Shown here: positions 1 to 5,594 of the stretch, in pieces
How positions within the stretch are numbered: the stretch's first letter is position 1
Layout of the letters: each line of letters starts with the position of its first letter
Assembly (NCBI GenBank): GCA_027002755.1
Contig: JALWZI010000088.1
Span: 1 to 7,124, forward strand
Reading direction: 5' to 3'
Length of the DNA stretch: 7,124 nucleotides
DNA from: Campylobacteraceae bacterium
GTDB lineage: Bacteria > Campylobacterota > Campylobacteria > Campylobacterales > Sulfurovaceae
The notes under the pieces: model-generated
The model's input: only the letters and a program-made list of their open reading frames with translations
Databases searched by the model: none
What the model was told of the DNA's origin: nothing
Position numbers and translations under genes: made by a program

Positions 1-168
1 GCGGTAGACCGCCGCGTCTTCGCTGCTGCCGATCCCCACGATCAGTCGTTCGTCGTCGCTTGCCAGATCCGCCAGGATATGTGAAAGGTCCCCCGGACCC
101 AATTTGGCGGCTCAACCGGCGGCTTTGACGAACTTGGTCAGTTTATGGCTGTCATCATACTCCCGCAT
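1..168 (-). CDS. selD: Selenophosphate synthetase SelD, selenocysteine-containing, 3'-truncated by window edge
   Basis: SelD (selenide, water dikinase) makes selenophosphate from selenide and ATP, the selenium donor for selenocysteine tRNA. Only the first 56 codons are inside the window, running off the left edge. Codon 19 is TGA (114-112). Reading it as selenocysteine gives HKLTKFVKAAG-U-AAKLGPGDL, the SelD active-site block. U19 takes the place of catalytic Cys17 of the E. coli enzyme, and K22 lies three residues later, as E. coli Lys20 does. The nucleotide-binding stretch SSEDAAVYR with D51 follows, so the reading frame is conserved on both sides of the TGA. The ATG at 168 is chosen because AGGAG stands five bases before it; another in-frame ATG eight codons upstream (192) has no such site. 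The gene diverges from the transglutaminase/TusA-MerT/MerP unit. Sec-containing SelD is known in many selenoprotein-making bacteria. Identity is near certain; the rest of the gene is not visible. Confidence 0.93.
84..114 (-). promoter_or_regulatory. Bacterial SECIS-like hairpin with UGA selenocysteine codon of selD
   Basis: Seen on the minus strand: the UGA (114-112) is followed by a hairpin with arms GGUCC (99-95) and GGACC (91-87) around a GGG loop (94-92). It extends through a three-base bulge UUG (102-100) to AAA/UUU (105-103 with 86-84). The loop begins 17 bases after the UGA and starts with G, and there is a bulged U in the stem. All three points agree with what is known of bacterial SECIS elements that SelB recognises to insert selenocysteine. 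The element lies inside the coding sequence, as in other bacteria. That SelB actually binds here is inferred. Confidence 0.8.
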
Positions 169-208
169 CGCTTCTCCTCGATTTCGGCTCATCAGTGTTC
201 TTTACGGC

Positions 209-214
209 ATTATC
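209..214 (-). promoter_or_regulatory. Candidate -10 box of selD
   Basis: On the minus strand GATAAT (214-209) lies about 40 bases upstream of the chosen selD start, with an A-rich run just upstream (AAAAATTGG). No convincing -35 is visible, which is normal for the sigma-70 promoters described in Campylobacter and Helicobacter. The assignment rests on one hexamer and is weak. Confidence 0.3.
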
Positions 215-287
215 TCCAATTTTTCATAAGGAACAGTTCTGAGCGATCCAAAGTCTTTGACGGCATCCAATGAACAACATAGGAATA

Positions 288-296
288 TGCTAAAAT
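288..296 (+). promoter_or_regulatory. Candidate extended -10 promoter of the transglutaminase/TusA-MerT/MerP unit
   Basis: TGC-TAAAAT (288-296) is an extended -10 element. It would start transcription near 303 and leave a leader of about 108 bases before the ATG at 411. The same string TATGCTAAAAT recurs upstream of fabH on the other strand (4362-4352), which supports its being a real promoter word in this genome. No good -35 is seen. Confidence 0.42.
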
Positions 297-311
297 TCCA
301 CCGATGCATTG

Positions 312-326
312 GCCCGCGGGACGGGC
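312..326 (+). other. GC-rich hairpin in the leader of the transglutaminase gene
   Basis: GCCCG (312-316) pairs with CGGGC (322-326) around the loop CGGGA. It falls about 10 bases after the proposed transcription start, in an unusually long leader (303-410). It has no U-run behind it, so it is not a standard terminator. It could be a 5'-stabilising or regulatory structure, or chance in GC-rich DNA. Apart from this and the two opposing promoter candidates, I see nothing else in the 242-base gap between selD and the transglutaminase gene. Confidence 0.3.
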
Positions 327-410
327 GTTCATAAGATGCCAGAGAACTCTACTGACACCTTTATCACCGCATATTTTTCGAGAACCTGACTTTTGCGACA
401 AAGGATTGCC

Positions 411-1547
411 ATGCAACGACGCGACTTTCTCAAGACCCTCTCCATCGCCGCTGCGGCAGGACTCGCCGGCGGCACCGCTCCGCTGCTCGCTGCCGAGTCC
501 GCCTATGAGAGTGAAGAGAAGATCTCCCGGGAGAAGCGGCGCTTTCGGGTCCGCTACAGTTTCGATCTGAAAAACCCCGAAGACAAAGGCCCCTACCCCG
601 CCCGGCTCTGGAACCCCATGCCCTATCAGGCACACTGGCAGAACGTGCGTATTCTGAACTTCAAAGGCAACTACGATCATTGGAACCTCAATGACGATAA
701 CGCCTACGACGTCTCCATCCTCTATGCCGACTGGAAGAAGAGCGCCCAACCCAAAACCCTCCAGATCGAAATGGAGATCGAGACCCGCTACCGCCGCGTC
801 CCCCTCGAGGCTATCGAAGCGGCCAGCAAGCGCAACCTTCCCATCCCTGCAGAGGTCCGACGCTTCCTCAAACCCACCGCCCACATCCCCACTGACGGCA
901 AGGTCAAAGCCAAAGCCGACGAACTGACCCGGGGAGTAAGCGACCACTTCGAAAAGGTCAAACGGATCTACGACTGGGTGACGGAGGTGACCTTCCGGGA
1001 TCCCAAAGTGATCGGCTGTGGCGTCGGTGACGCGGGCAAGATGATGAACTCCGGCTACTTCGGCGGCAAATGCACCGATATCAGCTCCCTCTTTGTCGCC
1101 CTGCTGCGTGCCGCGGGGATTCCCGCCCGGGAAGTTTTCGGGATTCGTCTGGGACGCTCCCACTACTCCAAGGCTCTGGGCAAGGCCGACAAGAAGGGCT
1201 TCGCCGATATCAGCACTTGGCAGCACTGCCGGGCTGAATATTACATCCCCGGCATCGGCTGGGTCCCCAGCGATCCGGCAGACATCACCAAGCTGGAGCT
1301 GGTCGAGAATCGCAAATACGACGATCCCAGGGTCCGGGAGCTCAAACAGCGCTACCTGCACAGCTGGGAGATGAACTGGGTCGGCTTCAACTGGGGTCGG
1401 GATTTTATCCTCTCTCCCCAACCGGCCCAATATCCCATCAACATGTTGGGTTATCCCTATGCCGAAGTGGAGGAGGAGCCGTTGAACTACTACTTCCCCA
1501 AAGAGTTCGCCTACCGCATCACCTCGCAGGAGATCACGAAACGGTGA
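411..1547 (+). CDS. Tat-exported transglutaminase-like (cysteine protease fold) protein
   Basis: A 378-residue protein of the transglutaminase-like superfamily. It starts with a twin-arginine signal: RRDFLK (3-8), an Ala-rich hydrophobic stretch (11-28) and a likely cleavage near LLAA (25-28). It should therefore be folded in the cytoplasm and exported to the periplasm. The catalytic core is visible: Cys221 in GGKCTDISSLFVALLRAAG, His272 in TWQHCRAEYYIPGIGW, and Asp288 in PSDPAD, the usual Cys-His-Asp triad in order. Residues about 40-150 form an N-terminal region that looks beta-rich, and 300-378 is a Trp/Tyr-rich tail I do not recognise. The ATG at 411 is preferred over an in-frame TTG at 393, because AAGGA (401-405) is well placed and the Tat motif begins at once. 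The stop overlaps the GTG of the next gene (GTGA), so the two are probably co-translated. Members act as proteases, cross-linkers or amidases; the substrate here is unknown. Confidence 0.88.
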   Translation: MQRRDFLKTLSIAAAAGLAGGTAPLLAAESAYESEEKISREKRRFRVRYSFDLKNPEDKGPYPARLWNPMPYQAHWQNVRILNFKGNYDHWNLNDDNAYDVSILYADWKKSAQPKTLQIEMEIETRYRRVPLEAIEAASKRNLPIPAEVRRFLKPTAHIPTDGKVKAKADELTRGVSDHFEKVKRIYDWVTEVTFRDPKVIGCGVGDAGKMMNSGYFGGKCTDISSLFVALLRAAGIPAREVFGIRLGRSHYSKALGKADKKGFADISTWQHCRAEYYIPGIGWVPSDPADITKLELVENRKYDDPRVRELKQRYLHSWEMNWVGFNWGRDFILSPQPAQYPINMLGYPYAEVEEEPLNYYFPKEFAYRITSQEITKR

Positions 1548-2248
1548 AGCTCGACTGCCGCGATCTCGACTGTCCGGTACCGGTACTGCGTACCAAAGAG
1601 GCGTTGGAGAGTATGGAAGAGGGGATCCTTGACGTGGAACTCAACACCCTCTCCTCCATTGAAAATGTCAAACGTTTTGTCAAGAGCCAGGGACTCTTTT
1701 TCGAAGAGAAAAAACTGGGCCCTAGGCACGTGATACTGAGCATTGTCAAGGGCTACGAGTGTACGCTGGAACCGATGGAGGTTTCCGGAATTGTCACAGC
1801 CGATGACAACAGAGTCACCCGGGAGCTTGACACCTCTTTCTCTGAGGGGCCAAGCCCTGCCGAAGCGCTCCGGGCCGCCCAGATCGCCCAGGCGGCCCGT
1901 GAGAAAAAAGAGGCTCAGAAGTTTTACACTTTGCTTTTCGGGGGGATCGTCTCGGCGATCCTGGCCAGTACCTGCTGTCTGGGACCGCTGCTCTTTCTTC
2001 TCTTCGGTGTGAGCATGGGCTCTTTGAGCTTTCTGCAGTGGTTCGCCCCTTACCATACCTGGTTCAGCCTCGCTGCCGTCGCCGTCGTCGGCTGGCTATG
2101 GTTCGACTGGTGGCGGGGGCGCAAAGAGCGTGTCGCCTGCGCGACGAGTCTTTGCACAAACTACACCCTCTATCTGACGCTGGGCACGCTCTTCGTGGCG
2201 CTGATGGTCAGCTACCCCTGGTGGATGGGATGGGTGATGGAAGATTGA
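1544..2248 (+). CDS. Fusion of TusA/SirA/YedF-like domain to MerT-like membrane transporter
   Basis: This is a 234-residue two-part protein. Residues 1-75 are a TusA-family domain: CRDLDCPVPVLRTKEAL carries the CPxP motif with Cys10, the sulfur- or selenium-carrying cysteine of the family. IENVKRFVKSQG (39-50) resembles the YedF branch tied to selenium metabolism. Residues 76-125 are a charged, Ala-rich linker. Residues 126-234 resemble MerT: three membrane helices (about 128-157, 168-188, 207-230), the vicinal pair Cys144-Cys145 in the first helix (ASTCCLGPLL), and a second pair Cys199/Cys204 in the loop between helices 2 and 3. In MerT these pairs pass Hg(II) from MerP into the cell. The GTG start at 1544 overlaps the upstream stop; AGGAG (1528-1532) is 11 bases away, and a later start would lose CPxP. 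merP follows after 26 bases. The cargo is unproven: mercury is possible, but selenium or another soft ion is suggested by selD next door. Confidence 0.85.
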   Translation: MKLDCRDLDCPVPVLRTKEALESMEEGILDVELNTLSSIENVKRFVKSQGLFFEEKKLGPRHVILSIVKGYECTLEPMEVSGIVTADDNRVTRELDTSFSEGPSPAEALRAAQIAQAAREKKEAQKFYTLLFGGIVSAILASTCCLGPLLFLLFGVSMGSLSFLQWFAPYHTWFSLAAVAVVGWLWFDWWRGRKERVACATSLCTNYTLYLTLGTLFVALMVSYPWWMGWVMED

Positions 2249-2274
2249 AGATGGAAAATGATGGAGGTTTGAGC

Positions 2275-2553
2275 ATGAGATATTTTTGGATTTTTTGTTG
2301 GACAATAGGGGTTCTGTTTGCGGGCGAGAAGATCGCCGTGATCGAGGTGAGCGGAATGACCTGTCCGCTGTGCACAGTGGCGGTCAAACATTCCCTCAAA
2401 AAGACGCCCGGTGTCCTCAAGGCGAAGGTGAAGCTCAATACGAAAAAGGCAACCGTGCGCTTCCGTGACGATCTCAATACCAGCAGCCTGCTGGAGGCAG
2501 TCAAAAAGGCCGGCTACGAAGGAAAAATCCTCTCCATTACTCCGGCGGATTGA
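2275..2553 (+). CDS. MerP-like periplasmic heavy-metal-associated (HMA) domain protein
   Basis: A 92-residue protein. Residues 1-17 form a short hydrophobic segment (MRYFWIFCWTIGVLFAG) likely to act as a signal or anchor, so the rest should lie in the periplasm. Residues 19-90 are one HMA domain with GMTCPLC (27-33); Cys30 and Cys33 would bind a soft metal. The family ending is also visible (LEAVKKAGYEG, 73-83). In mer systems MerP captures Hg(II) and hands it to MerT, here the membrane half of the gene just upstream. The ATG at 2275 is chosen over an in-frame ATG at 2251 because GGAGG (2263-2267) lies seven bases before it. The 26-base spacer and shared strand argue for one operon. The signal has only one positive residue (Arg2) and an unpaired Cys8, which is slightly unusual. 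The 3' end overlaps the convergent magIII-like gene by 17 bases. Confidence 0.85.
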   Translation: MRYFWIFCWTIGVLFAGEKIAVIEVSGMTCPLCTVAVKHSLKKTPGVLKAKVKLNTKKATVRFRDDLNTSSLLEAVKKAGYEGKILSITPAD

Positions 2554-3202
2554 ACAAAGGCTCGACAATAACAGCCCGTCCCTTGCGGTTGATTTTGCAG
2601 TACTCCACCACCATCCCGTGGGCCCGGGCATAGACCTGCGCCGCGGACATACCAGTAAAGAGCTCCTCCTCTCTGCCAGCCAGCCCCTCCAGCATCCACG
2701 CCTGAACCTCGTCGTAATTCGAAAGCTCATAGCCCAACGCCATCAGGAGTCTGGCCGTATAACTGTCCACAACGAAGGCTTCTCGATAGCAGGCATAGTT
2801 GAGGATCGCATCGGCGGTCTCCGGTCCGATTCCCCGCCGAGCCAAAAGCCACTCGCGCTCTACTGCGTCACAAAAAGTTTCAAAACTCCCAAACTCCTCA
2901 ACAATTCTGCGGCTGAGCTCTCTCAGATTGCGCCCTTTGGCGGTATGAAATCCGCTGGGACGGATCAACGCCTCCAGAGAGGCCGCGGGATACTCTGCCA
3001 GTCGCCCGGGAGAGAGGAGCCCTTCGTTTCGCAGATTCTCCAGTGAGATCTCCACCCGCTCCCAGTTGGCGTTTTGGGTCAGGATCGCGCCCACCACCAC
3101 CGCAAAGGTCCCGCTTTCGGGCCACCACCAGGGATCTCTGGACGTATTGTCATATCCGAGAGATTTGAGGCGGAAGAGAAGCTCGAAGGAGTCAGTGATC
3201 AT
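2537..3202 (-). CDS. magIII: MagIII-type 3-methyladenine DNA glycosylase (endonuclease III superfamily)
   Basis: A 221-residue base-excision repair glycosylase of the HhH-GPD fold. The start (TDSFELLFRLKSLG), WWWP (25-28), ILTQNANWE, RPSGF and the helix-hairpin-helix ARRGIGPETADAILNYAC (121-138) followed by VVDSY match what I remember of H. pylori MagIII, which removes alkylated adenine. Asp146 in VVDSY is the catalytic aspartate position. The lysine that endonuclease III uses as lyase (in GVGRKTA) is Glu128 here, so the protein should be a monofunctional glycosylase. The C-terminal four-cysteine iron-sulfur loop is absent, also as in MagIII. The ATG at 3202 fits the family N-terminus, but no clear Shine-Dalgarno precedes it; a small hairpin sits there instead. 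It is convergent with merP and overlaps it by 17 bases, so the two may interfere at their 3' ends. Confidence 0.87.
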   Translation of the reverse strand: MITDSFELLFRLKSLGYDNTSRDPWWWPESGTFAVVVGAILTQNANWERVEISLENLRNEGLLSPGRLAEYPAASLEALIRPSGFHTAKGRNLRELSRRIVEEFGSFETFCDAVEREWLLARRGIGPETADAILNYACYREAFVVDSYTARLLMALGYELSNYDEVQAWMLEGLAGREEELFTGMSAAQVYARAHGMVVEYCKINRKGRAVIVEPLFNPPE

Positions 3203-3209
3203 TTTTTAG

Positions 3210-3227
3210 CGAGTAGCGAACAACTCG
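3210..3227 (-). other. Small hairpin immediately upstream of magIII
   Basis: CGAGT and ACTCG (3210-3214 and 3223-3227) form a five-base-pair stem with an eight-base loop. On the minus strand it ends seven bases before the magIII ATG, exactly where a ribosome binding site would be expected and is not seen. It could limit translation, or be part of a dispersed intergenic repeat. Confidence 0.35.
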
Positions 3228-3283
3228 TAACTATCAACAGGAACTGTCGAAAGTTAACGCGTTTAAACATTACTACCACAATT

Positions 3284-3310
3284 ATTAACTATTAACTGTT
3301 AATTATTAAT
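3284..3310. repeat. A+T-rich interrupted palindrome of TTAAC/GTTAA units at the fabH 3' end
   Basis: ATTAA (3284-3288) and ATTAAC (3291-3296) mirror GTTAAT (3298-3303) and TTAAT (3306-3310), centred on 3297. A further GTTAAC lies at 3253-3258 and a GTTTAAAC palindrome at 3261-3268. The last arm contains the fabH stop codon. As RNA it would be a weak stem without a U-run, so it is a poor terminator. It may be a protein-binding site, an AT-rich promoter upstream region for magIII, or a degenerate repeat. The whole 3203-3305 spacer differs sharply in base composition from its flanks. Confidence 0.4.
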
Positions 3311-4319
3311 TCTTCCCTGCAAAGGGAAGCAACGCGCTGGCCCAGGTCAGTCCGCCGCCGAAGGTATCCAGCAGCATCAGATCCCCGTAGCGCAGCCGTC
3401 CCTCCTCGTAGATATCGTTGATAGCCATGGGGATGGAGGCGGCGGAGGTGTTGCCGTATTTTCCCACGGTCAGGACGATCTGGTCCTCCCGCATCTTCAG
3501 AGCGTCTCCGACCGCTTTGATGATGCGGTAGTTGGCCTGATGGGGAACGAAATGGTCGATCTTTTCGGCGGGGATCCCGTTTTTCTCGAGGATCTCTCTG
3601 ACATCTTTGGTGAGGGTCTTGACGGCGAGTTTGAAGGTTTCGTTCCCTTTCATCTTCACATACTGCAGACCCTGTTCGATCGCTTCGCAGCTGGCGGGAT
3701 GGACCGAACCGGGCGAGGGGGTGATGAGAAAATCGGCGTAGCTGCCGTCGGCACTGGCGTGAATATCGATGATCGCCTCGTCCCGATCCTCGGTCGCGGA
3801 GATCACCGCTGCGCCGGCACCGTCGCCAAAAAGGATACAGGTGCTCCGGTCGGTGTAATCGACGATGGAACTGAACTTCTCAGCACCGATGAGCAGTACG
3901 TTGCGCTTCATTCCCGATTCGATGAAGGCTTTGGCGATACTCAGACCATAGACAAAGCCGCTGCAGGCCGCAGAGATATCGAAGGCCTGCACATTACGGA
4001 TCCCCAGTTTGTCGGAGATGATGCAGGCGGTGGAGGGCATATTGAAATAGTCCGGAGTCACCGTCGCACAGAGAACAAGATCGATCTCTTCGTGTTCCAG
4101 ACCCGCCCGGGCGATGGCATCCCGGGCCGCTTCTACTGCCAGATCACTGGTGGCTACATCGCTGTCGGCGATATGGCGTTCCCGGATCCCGGTGCGTTTG
4201 ACGATCCACTCATCGGTGGTATCGACCATCTTTTCCAGATCGGCATTGCTGAGAATCTTCGGGGGAACGTAGGCCCCGATGGATCGCATTGCGGCATAAA
4301 TGGGGGTAGAACGGGACAT
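3306..4319 (-). CDS. fabH: 3-oxoacyl-[ACP] synthase III (FabH)
   Basis: FabH starts fatty-acid synthesis by condensing acetyl-CoA with malonyl-ACP in the cytoplasm. The 337-residue length is typical (about 320-335). The triad is complete: Cys119 in [13 protein letters not shown], His260 in [11 protein letters not shown] and Asn290 in [26 protein letters not shown] (36-50) and the C-terminal [11 protein letters not shown] are also standard. The ATG at 4319 has GAAGGAG just upstream with a short spacer; a second Met at residue 11 lacks one and is less likely. It is the last gene of the leftward cluster, following plsX after 80 bases, a gap that holds its own promoter candidate and a palindrome. 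The plsX-fabH pairing is widespread in bacteria and links the first step of fatty-acid synthesis with phospholipid assembly. Confidence 0.97.
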   Translation of the reverse strand: MSRSTPIYAAMRSIGAYVPPKILSNADLEKMVDTTDEWIVKRTGIRERHIADSDVATSDLAVEAARDAIARAGLEHEEIDLVLCATVTPDYFNMPSTACIISDKLGIRNVQAFDISAACSGFVYGLSIAKAFIESGMKRNVLLIGAEKFSSIVDYTDRSTCILFGDGAGAAVISATEDRDEAIIDIHASADGSYADFLITPSPGSVHPASCEAIEQGLQYVKMKGNETFKLAVKTLTKDVREILEKNGIPAEKIDHFVPHQANYRIIKAVGDALKMREDQIVLTVGKYGNTSAASIPMAINDIYEEGRLRYGDLMLLDTFGGGLTWASALLPFAGKN

Positions 4320-4351
4320 GAGACTCCTTCGCCTATCGATAGCAGGGGGTT

Positions 4352-4360
4352 ATTTTAGCA
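4352..4360 (-). promoter_or_regulatory. Candidate extended -10 promoter and palindrome upstream of fabH
   Basis: On the minus strand TGC-TAAAAT (4360-4352) forms an extended -10 that would start transcription near 4345, 26 bases before the fabH ATG. The perfect palindrome CTATCGATAG (4333-4342) lies just past that start and before the Shine-Dalgarno, a position suited to an operator. The -10 string equals the one before the transglutaminase gene. G-runs at 4344-4349 and 4363-4368 flank it. fabH can thus probably be transcribed apart from plsX. Confidence 0.45.
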
Positions 4361-4398
4361 TAGGGGGGCTTTAGCGAGGGATGTGAAGAAGAAGCGAC

Positions 4399-5418
4399 TC
4401 AGTTCTGAGCGCCGTTGGTACTGGTCAGAAGCTCCTCGATCCGTTTGTTCACATCCGACTGGGCGTAGCTGATCGCCTGAAAGATGGCATTTTTGATCGC
4501 TTTGGCATTGCTGGAGCCGTGGCTGACGATGGCACAGCCGTCCACACCGAGCAGCGGAGCGCCGCCGTACTCCGCATAGTCCACCTGTTTTTTAAGACGG
4601 GCGAAGACCTTCTTTTTCATCAGCAGCGCTCCGATCTTGGCCGGAAGAGACTTGCGGATCTCCTGGCGCATCATCGTAAAGATCGCATCGGCAACCCCTT
4701 CGCTGGTCTTGAGCAGGATATTACCGGTGAATCCGTCGGTCACCACGACATCGACACTGCCGTTGAAGATATCCCGTCCCTCGACGTTGCCGACAAATCC
4801 GGGGATCTTCTTCAGCAGAGGAAAGGCCTCTTTGGTCAGCTCGTTGCCTTTGGACTCCTCTTCACCGTTGGCCAGCAGACCGACACGGGGAGAGGAGATC
4901 CCCATCACTTCCTGAGCATAGACCTCTCCCATTGCCCCGAACTCATAAAGGTTTCGGGCCTTGCACTCCACGACGGCTCCCACGTCAAGCACCAGGGTCT
5001 TGGCGTTGTTGACGTTGGGCATCAGCGTCGCCAGTGCCGGTTTGGAGATATGAGGCAGACGGCCGATCCTCAGCGTCGCCAATGTCATGGTGGCCCCGCT
5101 GTGTCCTGCGGAGACCACCGCATCGGCTTTGCCGTCCCGGACCAGTTCCACCGCCTTGTAGATGGAGGAGTCTTTTCTACGCAGGGCGTTGGTCGCCTGA
5201 TCGTGCATATCGATCACGTCACTCGCTTCGACGATCTCCACACGCTCCAGATAATATTCGGGAAGGAAAGAGAGGATCGCATCGCGGTCACCGACGAGGA
5301 TCGGGACGAATCGCCGCTCGTCCATCGCCTGCATGCATCCCTCGATGATAGGTTCGGGACCGAAATCCCCTCCCATGGCATCGATCGCGACGCGGATCGT
5401 ACGATCGCTGTGGGCCAT
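4399..5418 (-). CDS. plsX: Phosphate acyltransferase PlsX
   Basis: PlsX converts acyl-ACP and phosphate to acyl-phosphate, the donor for PlsY in glycerophospholipid synthesis; it is a peripheral membrane enzyme. The 339-residue length is usual. Family blocks are seen in order: [16 protein letters not shown] (10-25), [52 protein letters not shown] and [19 protein letters not shown]. One family block reads [10 protein letters not shown] where most members have an Asn in GAN, a conservative-looking local change to check. The ATG at 5418 overlaps the last base of the rpmF stop (TGATG), so translation is probably coupled; there is no strong Shine-Dalgarno of its own, which fits that. Ribosomal L32 and PlsX adjacency is conserved across many bacteria. 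Confidence 0.96.
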   Translation of the reverse strand: MAHSDRTIRVAIDAMGGDFGPEPIIEGCMQAMDERRFVPILVGDRDAILSFLPEYYLERVEIVEASDVIDMHDQATNALRRKDSSIYKAVELVRDGKADAVVSAGHSGATMTLATLRIGRLPHISKPALATLMPNVNNAKTLVLDVGAVVECKARNLYEFGAMGEVYAQEVMGISSPRVGLLANGEEESKGNELTKEAFPLLKKIPGFVGNVEGRDIFNGSVDVVVTDGFTGNILLKTSEGVADAIFTMMRQEIRKSLPAKIGALLMKKKVFARLKKQVDYAEYGGAPLLGVDGCAIVSHGSSNAKAIKNAIFQAISYAQSDVNKRIEELLTSTNGAQN

Positions 5419-5570
5419 CAGGACTTGTATTCACCTGTCGTGGGGTTCATACGATGAGGCATTCTCCAGGTACCGTCGGCATCTTTGACGGGCCGGGGAA
5501 GCTGGACTTTGTAGTGGGTCCGGCGCTTGGCGGCGCGGGTTTTGCTGTGTCTTCTCTTGGGTACTGCCAT
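5418..5570 (-). CDS. rpmF: 50S ribosomal protein L32
   Basis: A 50-residue basic protein that begins [20 protein letters not shown] and ends NPTTGEYKS, the L32 pattern, part of the large ribosomal subunit. It has no cysteine, so it is the zinc-independent form. It is short enough to be missed by length cut-offs. AAAGGA stands six bases before the ATG at 5570. The stop shares its final A with the plsX start, and the DUF177 gene ends 24 bases upstream. DUF177 - rpmF - plsX is a well-known bacterial gene order. Confidence 0.97.
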   Translation of the reverse strand: MAVPKRRHSKTRAAKRRTHYKVQLPRPVKDADGTWRMPHRMNPTTGEYKS

Positions 5571-5594
5571 AATCTATCCTTTCTGCTTGGTTTG

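Noticed and set aside
112..114. TGA in selD as an inactivating nonsense mutation
   Set aside because: It falls exactly on the catalytic Cys/Sec position, the frame stays conserved after it, and a SECIS-like hairpin follows.
304..570. Plus-strand small open frame in the leader and gene start
   Set aside because: Low-complexity Pro/Ser/Arg-rich product in a shifted frame of a real gene, with no ribosome site.
210..1430. Long minus-strand open frame (about 406 codons) opposite the transglutaminase gene
   Set aside because: No recognisable family, and it mirrors the codon pattern of the real gene, whose catalytic triad and Tat signal are on the plus strand.
2222..2267. GATGG/GAAGAT repeats between the MerT and MerP genes as a tandem repeat or mobile-element scar
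   Set aside because: Copies are short and irregular; nothing beyond local purine-rich sequence can be claimed.
1544..2553. Classical mercury-resistance (mer) operon
   Set aside because: No merA reductase or merR regulator is visible, and MerT is fused to a TusA domain, so the standard label is not supported by this window alone.
3540..4358. Plus-strand open frame opposite fabH
   Set aside because: Shadow of fabH, whose motifs and length are complete on the minus strand.
4519..5457. Plus-strand open frame opposite plsX
   Set aside because: Shadow of plsX; composition-driven and without family motifs.
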